This document shows positions 11,726-23,790 of a DNA stretch of 64,000 bases, piece by piece. Position 1 is the stretch's first letter. The number at the start of each line of letters is the position of its first letter. The stretch covers positions 60,841,606 to 60,905,605 of the forward strand of contig CM046854.1 in NCBI GenBank assembly GCA_025617745.1. Reading direction: 5' to 3'. Under the pieces are notes generated by a model. It worked only from the letters and a program-made list of their open reading frames with translations, made no database searches and had not been told where the DNA came from. Source of the stretch: Heliocidaris erythrogramma. Lineage: Eukaryota; Echinodermata; Echinoidea; Camarodonta; Echinometridae. Made by a program: the position numbers and the translations under genes.

Positions 11726-11970
11726 TTACCTGATAAAGTCCTTCATCCGTTCTGGCTCACGTCGCTGACGGGAGGATCGTCTCAAAGGGACTTGGGACTC
11801 CGTCCTAGGAGACTCACACGGTGTAAGTGGGACATCCGGGTTGAGACCAGTTGGAGCGTCTACCTCGGAGCGAGATCGGGTCTGGGATTAGGGACCCTTG
11901 GTCTATGGTCGACTGGAGTCTTCCATCAGCTATCTCAGGGTAGGCAGAAGTGGGGATGAATTTTTTTTTT
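11726..11970 (-). pseudogene. Probable LTR-retrotransposon pol C-terminal tail
   Basis: Read on the minus strand, a frame ends VPLRRSSRQRREPERMKDF followed by a stop at 11726-11728. A basic, proline-rich ending of this style is common after the integrase of Ty3-type elements. It is interrupted upstream by an in-frame TAA at 11888-11890, and the preceding residues continue in another frame. The same block is at 53971-54210. It lies inside the remnant bounded by the LTR sequence at 10926-10983. A host exon is possible but less likely. Confidence 0.45.
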
Positions 11971-12452
11971 CTTGAAATATATTTCATCAGGATAACAAGA
12001 ATCAGATATAGGTTCAAAATCTATTTTACATCCTGGTCCTGAACAGATAAAAAAAGTAGGCCTAATACATAAAAATAGATAAAATGAGAATCAATTATGC
12101 TCACAATCAAATACATGTATAATTCAATATAAATCAGCAGTAAAACTTCATGTATTTGTGAGAATAACAAGCATTACAAATAAGTGTAGCAGGTAACAAA
12201 AGGAGAAACAGATTAATAATTCGAATTTAAAAAGCGAAATTGATAAAATGACTTTAAAACAAAAATGACTTTAAATTTAAAAAATCGGATTCATTTGATA
12301 TAAATCAGATTTTTAAAATTTAAATAGACTTTTTATTATTTTTTTTATTTGTTTCAAATTTCATAGGAAATAATGTTAAATTACAAATAAATCTTACCCT
12401 AATAATAATATCAATCTTAATCTTCTCATAAATTTTACTCCTAACAATTTTC
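11971..12452. other. No gene seen; AT-rich sequence shared with 54211-54680
   Basis: AT-rich non-coding sequence, closely matching the duplicated segment near FUT-C. A short part near 12360-12380 is missing in the other copy. Confidence 0.6.
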
Positions 12453-12456
12453 TTAA

Positions 12457-13388
12457 AGTAGATATTCAAAGAAAATCACAAATATGGCAATTAATGTATC
12501 ACTAGAAACTGGGAAGCTTACAGATGGCAATCGTATAAGTTTTATGTCAACTGCGTATCTGGTGATTATAAAAACAACACAAATAAAAGCTCTTCTCAGC
12601 ATCTGGAATATCCGAGGATTCGCCAGAAATAAAGCGATGTTTTGATGTCGTCACACTCGGGATCGATCCTGCTTAAGCAGACGACGTCCTATAATGAATG
12701 AACGTAATTGCAATGCAATTATTTATCAAATTATAAAGAGTTTGGTGTATTTAAACATGACCTTATTTCACACCATTATAAAGGGAAAGTGAAACTGATT
12801 CTGATAGCTAAAACCGTTTGATTGTAAATACATAGGAGAAGGGTCAATGATCAATGAAATAAACCCCACTTTCAAATTGAAAAGCCCTCCGAATAATAGC
12901 AGGATGGTATTCGTTCCCTCTTGAAACGCCGAACATGGCCCGGTGCAAGCAGCTGAAAATACAATGGCGTCTTATTTTGTTTACAAGTGACTGATTCCTT
13001 TATTTTTTTAACGCTGCATTTTTCATCAAAATAATACCATACACGAAGTTAAGAGTGAGGCAACAGACTAACATTAAGACTGACGCTAGTGAAGGAAGAG
13101 AAATAAGTGAAGAGGAGATGACAAAATAGGCTCTGAAAAATGTGTAAGATGTTATGGGACATCGTCTGCTTAGACAGGACTGGTCCAGGGTGTGTCGTCA
13201 CATATCTCAGCAGCGTTCGAGGAGCTCTTCAGCTGCTATATCGGGGGCTGTATTTTACCGTTTTATAATTGATAATAATCATTACTTCAAATGTTTCCAA
13301 GCGTTGAATTTGGATAACCTTGTTTAATTTATGCCATCTATGCAATAATAAGTATTAAGCCAATATTTAAAATCATTAACGTTCTACT
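12457..13388. mobile_element. 932-bp TTAA-flanked non-autonomous element, copy 1
   Basis: TTAA at 12453-12456 and 13389-13392 flanks an element that starts AGTAGAT and ends TTCTACT. The duplicated segment lacks it and has a single TTAA at 54681-54684, so the ends are exact. A second 932-bp copy is at 21703-22634, with about eight substitutions noticed by eye. TTAA duplication is the signature of piggyBac-type transposition. The termini are not the usual CCC/GGG, so the family is inferred. Internal parts (for example 12640-12690 and 13160-13205) are inverted relative to each other. No coding frame is seen. Confidence 0.85.
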
Positions 13389-13709
13389 TTAACAGTATAT
13401 TTTGTAATTAAGCCCAATTAAAAATATTATAACCGACAAATCAAAATCCATTTGAGAAATCATAAATCTCATTGAATTAATTTCCCAACTTACATACATA
13501 GGAAACTTCCCTAGGGAATTCCCATTAAGTAGAGAAAATTCCCCCACTTTTTGTGCGCACTTAATCAAGCACGCAATTGCTATTCTATTTTCGTCCCCCA
13601 GTTACATTGCCAAAAAAGACGTTCCCCCTCCCCCTTTATCATCTGTACATCCATCCTGCCAATAACGTCATTATGCAGAAGCGCGCGCAAGTGCACAAAT
13701 TTTATCCAA
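13389..13709. other. No gene seen; AT-rich sequence shared with 54681-55000
   Basis: Non-coding and closely matching the other duplicated segment. Confidence 0.6.
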
Positions 13710-14304
13710 TTAAACTCTATTGATTTTAAATATTTATTTAATTCTTATTATTTCGCAGGTGAAGCTGAGATTAAACAAAGTTATCCATATTCAACGCATG
13801 AAAACATTAATGATTATTTACCAATCATAAAGTGGTAAAGCCCCGCTATAGCATCTGAAGAGCTCTTTGAAAGCTGCTGAGATACTTGTATGTGACGTGA
13901 CACTGGCGACCAATCCTGCCTACTATAAGCAGACCATGTCCCATGATACACATTTTCAGTGCCTGTTTTGTCAGTCTAGATGTTAATCTGTTGCCTCACT
14001 CTAAACTTCGTGTATGGTATTATTTTGATGGAAAATACAACGTTAGAAAATAAAGGAATGAGTCGCTTGCAAACGAAATAAGATGCCATTATGTTTTCAG
14101 GTGCATGTACAACAGCATTTTCAGCGTTTCAACAGGGAATATACCGTCCATGCTATTATTCGGCGGGTTTTTCAATTCGAAAGTGTGGTTTCTTTGATTG
14201 ATCATTGATCCTAATCCTGTATATTTACAAACAAAAGATTTTATTTTTTAGAATTGGTTTCACTCCCCTTTTAGAATGGTGCGAAATACGGTCATGTTAA
14301 ATAC
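13710..14304. mobile_element. Old inverted relative of the 932-bp element, left part
   Basis: Starting at a TTAA at 13710, this sequence is a diverged reverse-complement relative of 12457-13388. Examples are the words TGTTGCCTCACTCTAAAC and GTGTATGGTATTATTTTGATG. It continues after the TU-like insertion at about 18954-18985. The same copy in the FUT-C segment is at 55001-55499 and 58234-58320. It therefore predates the segmental duplication. Confidence 0.75.
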
Positions 14305-14310
14305 GAATGT

Positions 14311-15085
14311 ATGACATTTGCTCCGGCGGCAATTGCTCCTGCGACAAATGCTCCTAAAAATACGACAATTGCTCCGCGACAATTGCTCCGCGATAATTGC
14401 TCCTGCGACAATTGCTCCGTCGACATTTGCTCCTGCGATAATTGCTCCGACGACATTTGCTCCTGCGACAATTGCTCCGTCGACATTTGCTCCTGCGACA
14501 ATTGCTCCGTCGACATTTGCTCCTGCGACAATTGCTCCGTCGACATTTGCTCCGATCGAGCGACAATTGCTCCGCGACAACTGCTCCGATCGAGCGACAA
14601 TTGCTCCGCGACAACTGCTCCGTCGATAAAAATTATGCGACAATTGTTCCTGCGACAATTGCTCCGTCGACATTTGCTCCGATCGAGCGACAATTGCTCC
14701 GTCGATAAAATGAAAATATGAGACAATTGCGACAATTGTTTCTGCAACAATTATTGTTTTGTCGACATTTGCTCCGATCGAGCGACAATTACCTACTCCG
14801 CGACAACTGCTCAGTAAATAGAAATAAATATTTGCTCCTCGACAATTGCTCCGTCGACATTTGCTCCGGCGACATTAGCTCCTGCGGAAAGCACTCGATC
14901 CGCCGACATTTGTTTCATTCGAGCGACAATTCCTTCGCGACATTAGCTCCGTCAAATAAAATGAATATGTGACAATATCATTGCTCCGCAACAATTGCTC
15001 ATGCGACAACTTGTCCGCCGACATCTGTTCCGTCGGCAGTCGTTAATGCTTATGTATGTGACAATTGCTCCAACGACAACCTTAT
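14311..15085. repeat. 15-bp tandem array, left arm of the TU-like element
   Basis: It is regular to about 14720 and increasingly degenerate to 15085. The regular part repeats (GACAATTGCTCC)(GTC/TGC). Both strands stay open in several frames because the unit length is a multiple of three, which gives false protein-like ORFs. Confidence 0.95.
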
Positions 15086-15249
15086 ATAAAATCCTCATCA
15101 AAAGCGAACACACCGAATTCAGAACAATAGCTGTTGTTGGTGTTTCGGGATTTGGAAATAAACCTTTTTAAAGATTTTTGCTACCACTTTCCCTTGTGAT
15201 TTGCCTATACCTATTAATTATTCATCTATATGTTTTATTATTTTGTCCC

Positions 15250-15281
<32 letters not shown>

Positions 15282-15677
15282 TTCTTTATCTTGGGCATTT
15301 TTAACACAACTGAGTAAATGATGGCGAACATTTATTTCTAAATTATAGCCATTCTATCTACTAGTCATGACACTTGCTGGTGGGGAAAACAAGCCAGTCC
15401 TGTATGTGGGTTGTTGCGAATTGCTAAAGTTCATAGGTTCAATTTAATATTGTAATAGTGAGAGGAAGGGAATATACGCCCAAAATATGGGGAATTGGTG
15501 GAATTAAGTGTTCGCTCCCGGGCCTCCCGCCACGTGGAGCTTGCATAATGCCTCGCAAACAAAACAAATTGACATATACATGTATTATACTTATTAATAT
15601 GGCAGTACTCTATCAAACAGAAAATATCATAATAATGCATGTAGCTCCCTGACTCCCCGATGCAGAACTGCATGGTT

Positions 15678-15718
<41 letters not shown>

Positions 15719-18085
15719 AAAAATAATACAAACGTGAAAGATAGAATAATTTATACCAGTAATACAAAAGTACGACAATCATTCTGGGTTGCCAAGTTCA
15801 ACTTTTTAAACTGGTCAAGCGGGGTTTGTTTTGAAAGTTTAGTTGTGTCTCCTTGTTTGTTTTATTTTTATATTAAAATAAAACGTAACTTTTTGTGACA
15901 TCTGTCTGAATATGCTTGTCGTACAGTTTGAGTAAAGCGAAAATTATTACAGGGTTCAAAGAAACAGTCAGAAAAAACTGAGTTATACAAATGTATAAGA
16001 GTTATTCTTGTTTTGAGATTCATGATGAATCTTACGTATTTATTAATGCTTCGTATCCAAACTATAAACTTTTGATATGATTGGTTTTTTTCAGACTCAT
16101 ATTCATAAATGATTTTTATTGAATACCACAATCTTGTGTCAGCGCTATGAGAACAACGAGTACAAAATTGTATGACTGAGATACGTAAAAAACATATATT
16201 GTTCATCTTCCAGCCCGTTTGCTAAAAAAAAAATACAAATTTTATAAACTGGACTGTATCACTCTGTTATCTAAAAGTTCATTTCATCCTTTTTGCATTC
16301 AACTTTGTAGAATATGAACAACTGTTTTTTGTTTGTTTTCATTTTTATCTTAAAATAAAACGTAAATTTTTTGTGACATCTGACTGAATATGCTTGTCTT
16401 ACGGTTATTTGTAAAGCGAAATTAATTACAGAGTACAAAGAAACATATGCTACGACCCAGGAGGCTGTGGGAGACTTGAAAATTAATGATATTTATGGCC
16501 ATAGAATGTGATATTTGGGTAAAAAGTGTGATAATTGGACCAGAAAATGTCATTTTCGGGCAAAACACCTCACCCCCCCCCCCCGAACATGGATTCTTTA
16601 AAAACATCTAAATGCAAAGAGAAAATGTGCACACTAAAGGTTAAAGGACTAGATCAAAATATATTGTACACTCACCATCTTCACTTTTTTGTGCGGGGGG
16701 GGGGGGGGGTGCCCAGGGCTGATTGTCAGCGCCCCCATTCGCCCCTGTCTAGCCATAAATACATTTTTAAAATAATCGCTTGTAGAGGTGGAAGAAGGGT
16801 GAATGGCGTGTAAAAAATATACCCCCAATTTTTAAAGAAGAAATAATAATTGAAAAGAGAAAGGAAAAAGAGCAATGACAATGAAGGGAAAACCTGAACG
16901 TGGCTGTCAAGACAAACCCACAAGGGTTTTTATACAGCAACCAGGTTCCTATTTTTATTGTCAGTCTTTTTTATGTTTTAATAATTACATGCAATTTTAA
17001 TGACTATGCCCGTCTAAACACACTAAACTATATCATAATTTCTTGCATGTTAATGTTAATGATACTCTTTTATATATGAATCTGAATAAAGCTGAATTGA
17101 AAAGAATTGAATTGAATTGAATTTAAAGCGTTGCTCGCTTCGCTCGCTTGATTTCACTATCTTAACCTATGCCGGTTATATATATATTATCAAGAAAGGG
17201 AATAGGTTTGCATCTTGTCTTTTATCCAATATTTATGCTTAATTCTTTAACTCATAAAGTGATAGTTATGTCTGCAAGGATTCGAGCGGCAAGTTGACCT
17301 AAAATAGATGAATTTTCAGGACATGACCGCCTGTGACCATTGGACTATTCATATCATCACACCCTGATCATACTCTCTGTGTGAACGGAAGATGCCGATA
17401 AATGTACGTTACTAAAATCACGAGAAGGGATTGTAACAATACACTTAAACCTGTTCTTAGTATTTAAAAATAAAAATCAATATTTGCCCGCTTATAAAAT
17501 CTAGAAACAAGACGTTTTCGATTAGCAATCATTTTTATTCCAGCAGCGGATGCCCGCATATCATAATATTTTTCGCTGCGCTCACTGAAAAGCTAGAGTG
17601 AAACTTATTGGGAAGGCAAACAAATTGGGCATGCAACGGGAGGCGGACGAATATATTTTAGAAAGGTTATAGGCCTGTGGTGTATTTTGATGACGAAATG
17701 ATATTTTATCCCCAAGAGAGTGCGTTTTCCTTGCTCGCAATGTTTAGAAACAGTGTGGTTTTGGACAGCAAACATTTGCAACAGCGAAGTATGTAATATT
17801 TGGCAGTGAGGTAACCAAATATACCATTAAAATATCTTATAAGTCCAGAGTGTATTTTGACAAAAAAAACGAGACTTCTTTTAAGGCAAGATATGGTAAT
17901 TTTTGGCTCGCTCGCAAAATAAATAAAAGTATGTGTCTTGGGGTGTGTGGGTGAGGGGTGTGTATAGTCAAATTAATGTGAGCAAGACATTTCGGCAAAA
18001 TATTTTGTTCATTCCCCATCCCACTCCTCGAAACGGATTTACGCCAGTGTCATCGTACTCTCGTGGAATAAGCAGTTAGAGGTAC
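15086..18085. other. Interior of the TU-like element; no gene seen
   Basis: AT-rich and non-coding. It holds a poly-C plus CT repeat (15247-15282), a TA repeat (15679-15714), and two related blocks of about 110 bases at 15855-15964 and 16332-16445. A G run lies near 16697. The end at about 17080-17125 (AATAAAGCTGAATTG then AATTG repeats) looks like an old LINE 3' tail. Confidence 0.6.
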
Positions 18086-18159
18086 GGTAGTAATTGTCTC
18101 GACATACATGTATTTCGAGATATTCGAGATATCTCGAGGCAATGATATTGTCGCATATT

Positions 18160-18945
18160 CATTTTCTTCGACGGAGCTAATGTCGCGGAGGAATTGTCGC
18201 TCAAATGGAGCAAATGTTGGCGGAGCAATTGTCGATGAGCAAATGTCGCATATTCCTTTTTATCTACCATGTCTACCGAGTTTATTGTCGCGGAGCAATT
18301 GTCGCATATTCATTTTTAACGACTGAACAATAATCATATTTTGGAGCAAATGTTGACGGAGCAATTGTCGCAGGAGCAATTGTCGCATTTCTATCGACGG
18401 AGCAGTCAGTTGTCGCGGAGCATTTGTCGCTCGATCGGAGCAAATGTTGACGGAGCAATTGTCGCAGGAGCAATTGTCGCATATAAGCATTTCTGTCGAC
18501 GGAGCCGCTGTCGCTCGATCGGAGCAAATGTCGACGGAGCAATTGTTGCATATATGCATTTCTATCGACGGAGCAGTTGTCGCGGAGCAATTGTCGCTCG
18601 ATCGGAGCAAATGTCGACGGAGCAATTGTCGCAGGAGCAATTGTCGCATATATGCATTTTTATCGACGGAGCAGTTGTCGCGGAGCAACTGTCGCTCGAT
18701 CGGAGCAAATGTCGACGGAGCAATTGTCGCAGGAGCAAATGTCGACGGAGCAATTGTCGCAGGAGCAAATGTCGTCGGAGCAATTGTCGCAGGAGCAAAT
18801 GTCGCCGGAGCAATTATCGCAGGAGCAAATGTCGACGGAGCAATTGTCGCAGGAGCAATTATCGCGGAGCAATTGTCGCGGAGCAATTGTCGTATTTTTA
18901 GGAGCATTTGTCGCAGGAGCAATTGCCGCCGGAGCAAATGTCGGT
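18160..18945. repeat. 15-bp tandem array, right arm of the TU-like element
   Basis: Reverse complement of the left array with the same outer order of variants, including the interrupting block with TTTTTAGGAGCATTTG near 18893. The regular part is 18570-18945; 18160-18570 is more degenerate. Confidence 0.95.
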
Positions 18946-18984
18946 TCCCCACCAAATACACCCAACTCTATAGAAATAGAAGTG

Positions 18985-19321
18985 AAATAGAAGTGAAATG
19001 ACTGGCTGGACCGTGTCAGGTAAAGTTCAAGAATGGGCATTGTGTCATACAGGAATAAAATATTTTTTCTTATAAATGCGTTTAAATGTATCCATAGATT
19101 CACTTTCTTCACTATATGCTTTCCAGGGGTTTGTGGTCACAGTACACAGTTCCTGGACGGAAAAAAGTAAACTGGTTCCATTTCTCCAAAGCAAACATTA
19201 TTGCTAGCATTTCCTTTTCAATGACTGCATACCTTGACTCTGTATCACTCAAAGCACGCCTAGCATATACAACCGTTCTGCCTTCTTGGATCGGGGCAGC
19301 ACCGATACCATAGAGATTCAT
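18985..19321 (-). pseudogene. Ty3-type RNase H fragment
   Basis: On the minus strand 19321-19112 reads as part of a Ty3/gypsy RNase H: YGIGAAPIQEG, then VVYARRALSDTESRY, EKEMLAIMFALEKW and CDHKPLESI, followed by a stop. Decayed pol sequence continues to about 18985. RNase H removes the RNA strand during reverse transcription. The same fragment in the FUT-C segment (58320-58695) extends about 40 residues further 5'. Here the upstream part and the 5' LTR are gone, because 19321 joins sequence that matches 60041 onward. Confidence 0.85.
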
Positions 19322-20760
19322 GTGTATTCCATGAACTCTCTATACTAAGTTTGTTTAAAAGATTGATTTGTAATTGCATATAAACGGAAAAGCATTGTTA
19401 AACGAAAATAGATGAATACTAACGCTGATGGCGCTATATAGAAATATATGATTGTAACTGTAGTTGAGTTCGACGCAAAATAAACAAAGCTTTCAACAGG
19501 AAATATGAAGTTCAATCGTTTCTTTAATTGTATATGGATCGTTGTGGCTTTGATGCTTTCATAAATACAAAACAAAGTCTCTTAATTCCATTCCGTAGTC
19601 ATGAAAACTCCATAATATTCCGTGAGAAAACTGTAGGTAAACCCATTGACTACTGAATTCTTTAACCCTCATAGGCTTAATACAGGAGCCACCCGGTTCC
19701 CGTAGTCTATGGGTTAAATGTAAAATGAAAAGATCATAAGTACAAAAATACATGTATATTGCATCTAAGTATACTTTCGATAAATGTGATCCTTTTAACT
19801 GTTACAAAGAAAAACTGTCCGTAAAAACTCTGTACTATAGCCTTCATTCTAAAAGTGTAATTATTTTGCTTTCAAACACTAACTGCACGCGCATACTCTG
19901 ACTGTAAGCCCATAGTACATTGCACTATTGTTTCATATCTATTCCTAGATTAAATGTTGTTATAATAAACCCAACCTTTGGAATTCAAAATATTAGACCC
20001 TATAGATGACTGGGCTACAAGTAAAATAATGCAAAGGGTACATGTATAAAATGTGGTAAAACTGACATTTATAAGTGTACAAATACCCTCTGCTAATATT
20101 GCAGTATACTTTCATAAATTTCAAATATAGAAATATATGATTTTCATGAGGAAGAATTAAACAATGTCAATGCAAAATCTTTTTTCCCTTTATGCCTGGA
20201 AAACAAAACTAGATGCCGAATCAAGCTGCCCCCTTTAGGTAAAGACAGTTAATAATAGTGATTAGTGTCAAGACAAAATAAACCTAACGGAAGTTCTATA
20301 TTTTTAACATTTTGAAATTATTTATTCTTTATAATTAGGTTTTTCTAAAATTGGTTAAATTGGTCATGTGAATGTGTTGAAGAATTATAGGAGTGATCTT
20401 TGTTGTTGTCTATTCGGAATAATTCCAGGTGGGGTTTTTTCCCCATAAAAATTATGATGACTATGTTGAAGAATTCTATCTAGAAATATGATTTTATAAA
20501 TTTAAAAAAAGATAATGATCTTGTCTATTCAGATTAATTCCAGCGGTTTTGTATCATTATACACGCACTGCTTATACCATTAGTTTTATAGACAGAATGA
20601 TCTTTAAAATACATTTTTTAATTGAATAATATTATTGTGGAGGCCTATATATATTACAGAGAATATGGGTACCTGCCGATATTTGAATTTAAGTTGCTGG
20701 ACTAACGTAAATTAACGACATTTTTACTTTACATGAAACAAAACAGATCCAAATCCAAAT
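19322..20760. repeat. Non-coding duplicated block (matches 60041-62470)
   Basis: No coding signal. An 18-base direct repeat (ATATAGAAATATATGATT) at 19436-19453 and 20125-20142 brackets about 690 bases that are absent from the FUT-C segment. The TTATTCTTTATAATTAGG stretch near 20322-20339 is the unoccupied site of the solo LTR at 60359-61989. A more diverged copy of 20290-20720 lies at 44340-45370. Confidence 0.75.
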
Positions 20761-21702
20761 TTCTTCACTCTTTTCTATTCTTTTTTCTACGATCACTTAA
20801 ATCATTGGTGTAGCTACGGGGGGGGGGGGGGGGAGAGAAAGGGGAGGTGAAAGGGAACGTGAAATTAAGGTGACAGGACCCCTCACACGTCCTCCCCTTG
20901 GTCTTATTAACACCACTCCTCTCTACCAGAATAAATAGAAACAGACATTCTAAAATGCAAATATACCGGTACCTAGAGGTTTGGCTGATTATGCTTGTTC
21001 CGAAAGGGTGGGTATGTCCCATCTGTTCATAATGATATCACTTAATTAAAAACCACCTGGTGTTTACCAACACTCTAACTGATCCTAACCGACATATATC
21101 ATTGGGTTCATGCTGTAAATGAAAGCACCAATCCTTCGAACAAAAATGTAATCTACTGCTGGGCGTTTAAAAAAAAAAGAAAAAAAAAAGAAACCCAACT
21201 TTGAAAATTTCCTACAAGTGGACTATATATTTACCAGCGTTTAATTTCATATCATATGCACCCGGAACTGCGGAGAGTAATTAATTTGCTTTCCATTTGT
21301 TTAGGTTTCCAGGGTCACGCATCAATGAACACCTTTGTCTTCAAAATTTTGTGCAAAATTCCAGTTGGTTCACTTTCTTGTAAGACACAATAGGCATGCT
21401 CTTCATGGCCATCCGTTAGTAAGCAAATCTCATAATGATTAATTTTACGCCTTAACAAAGAGTCCAATGAACTTCACAAAGCATGGAATGAGTTGCTAGT
21501 CATAAACTTTGACCAATTAAATAATTTGCTTTCCATTGGTAACTTGTTTAGGTTTCCAGGGTCACGCATCAATGAACACCTTTGTCTTCAAAATTTTGTA
21601 CAAAATTCCAGTTGGTTCACTTTCTTGTAAGACAAAATGGGAATGCTCTTCATGGCCATCCGTTAGTAAGCAAATCTCATAATGATTAATTTTACGCCTT
21701 AA

Positions 21703-22634
21703 AGTAGATATTCAAAGAAAATCACAAATATGGCAATTAATGTATCACTAGAAACTGGGAAGCTTACAGATGGCAATCTTATAAGTTTTATGTCAACTGC
21801 GTATCTGGTGATTATAAAAACAACACAAATAAAAGCTCTTCTCAGCATCTGGAATATCCGAGGATTCGCCAGAAATATAGCGATGTTTTGATGTCGTCAC
21901 ACTCGGGATCGATCCTGCTTAAGCAGACGACGTCCTATAATGAATGAACGTAATTGCAATGCAATTATTTATCAAATTATAAAGAGTTTGGTGTATTTAA
22001 ACATGACCTTATTTCACACCATTATAAAGGGAAAGTGAAACTGATTCTGATAGCTAAAACCGTTTGATTGTAAATACATAGGAGAAGGGTCAATGATCAA
22101 TGAAATAAACCCCACTTTCAAATTGAAAAGCCCTCCGAATAATAGCAGTATGGTATTCGTTCCCTCTTGAAACGCCGAACATGCCCCGGTGCAAACAGCT
22201 GAAAATACAATGGCGTCTTATTTTGTTTACAAGTGACTGATTCCTTTATTTTTTTAACGCTGCATTTTTCATCAAAATAATACCATACACGAAGTTAAGA
22301 GTGAGGCAACAGACTAACATTAAGACTGACGCTAGTGAAGGAAGAGAAATAAGTGAAGAGAAGATGACAAAATAGGCTCTGAAAAATGTGTAAGATGTTA
22401 TGGGACATCGTCTGCTTAGCCAGGACTGGTCCAGGGTGTGTCGTCACATATCTCAGCAGCGTTCGAGGAGCTCTTCAGCTGCTATATCGGGGGCTGTATT
22501 TTACCGTTTTATAATTGATAATAATCATTACTTCAAATGTTTCCAAGCGTTGAATTTGGATAACCTTGTTTAATTTATGCCATCTATGCAATAATAAGTA
22601 TTAAGCCAATATTTAAAATCATCAACGTTCTACT
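21703..22634. mobile_element. 932-bp TTAA-flanked non-autonomous element, copy 2
   Basis: TTAA at 21699-21702 and 22635-22638 flanks a near-identical copy of 12457-13388 in the same orientation. The unoccupied site is visible at 24861-24864 and 63149-63152, where the sequence reads CGCCTTAACAAAG. High identity between the two copies suggests recent movement. Confidence 0.88.
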
Positions 22635-23274
22635 TTAACAAAGATTCCCATGAACTTCACAAAGCATGGAATGAGTTGTTAGTCATAAACTTTGACCAAG
22701 AAGAAGTGAGATCTTCAGAGAGCACAGAGAACATGTTCGTTTGTCTTGAGTGCTGCAGGCATCTTCCGCCAATTTTCCACTAAAAGCTGAAAATCTTGAA
22801 AAGTAAAATCTTGAATCACATGCACGTATGAGTTTTTTTACTTTCCTTATTTATGCTCTTTGTCTTTGATTTGCAATTCTTTGTGATATTGCAATCCTTT
22901 TGGTTCGCACTGATTTTTTTTTTTTTTTTTTTTTTTTGGAGGGGGGGGGAGGCATGCAACCTCGTTAAAATTCACTGAGGCTGTCTTTTTTTTTCAAAAT
23001 GATTCCTATCTCAAAGGGTTTTGTTTTATAAAGCAAAAAACCCGAATCATCGGTGAATAACATCTCATGAACATAAGCTTGGAAAAGAAAATATCGACAA
23101 TGGGAATTGGAGCACCCAGGCCATTTCACAAAAGGCATCTCCTAAACATCATGCCCATTGTGTTTTACAAGAATGTGAACCAACTAGATTTTTGCACAAA
23201 ATTTTGAAGACAATATTAAGTGATGCGTGACTTTGGAAACCTAAACGAGTTACCAGTGGACAGAATATGAACAT

Positions 23275-23790
23275 CACAATAGCTACGTGAATACCGGACT
23301 TCTGGTTTCGAAATTTTAAGTTAGCGAAACTTTAGGTTAACGAAACCACGACCCCCTAACCGCAAAGAGGGTTCACACGAGCCCTAAACAACAAGCTGAA
23401 ACTACAAGCAGAGCGATCGTCGTGGTTAACCTCGGAAGTAGATACTACCGATTGTGTGTACAGTACACACAGATCTTGTTTTCATAATTCGCGCGAAAGG
23501 TATGACCCGGAAATTTAACATGAACAGCGAGGTCATCCTTAACCACAAGCATGCGAAACTTTATTCCGTTCAAATGGGCCGTAACTTCGATGGAGGACAC
23601 CCCGCCGATCGTGGTTTCGGCCTTAACCACGAGCTCGCTTGTGGTTCTAGAATTACAAGTAAACTTAAAGTTTCGAAACTACGAGTCCGTTCATGCAGGC
23701 TGAAACTCCAAGATAACTGGAAGTTAACTTAAAGTTTTGAAACTGCAAGCGAAACTTAAAGTTTAGCTCCCACCGAGTGAATGTAACTAT
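23275..23790. repeat. AAACTTTAAGTT-rich block, copy 1
   Basis: A block rich in GAAACTTTAAGTT/AACTTAAAGTTT words in both orientations and in GTGGTTAA words. It has other copies at about 25490-25910 and 63765-64000. The opposed outer words suggest a small inverted-repeat element; exact ends are not clear. Confidence 0.6.

Larger units (their letters stand above)
14305..18953. mobile_element. TU-like foldback element with tandem-repeat terminal arms
   Basis: The element is 4649 bp, flanked by AAATAC at 14299-14304 and 18954-18959. The other duplicated segment has one AAATAC (58286-58291) and no insertion. Both arms are arrays of a 15-bp unit alternating GACAATTGCTCCGTC and GACATTTGCTCCTGC, in opposite orientation (14311-15085 and 18160-18945). 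This matches the published architecture of sea-urchin TU elements: long terminal inverted repeats whose outer part is built of 15-bp units. The 6-bp direct repeat is shorter than the 8 bp I recall for TU. I see no transposase in the interior. Confidence 0.85.

Noticed and set aside
14260-19001. Long ORFs on both strands in several frames (repeats of SNCRRSKCR, NCSCDNCSVDIC and similar)
   Set aside because: The 15-bp unit is a multiple of three and lacks stops in many frames, so the arrays translate into periodic false proteins. They are arms of the TU-like element.
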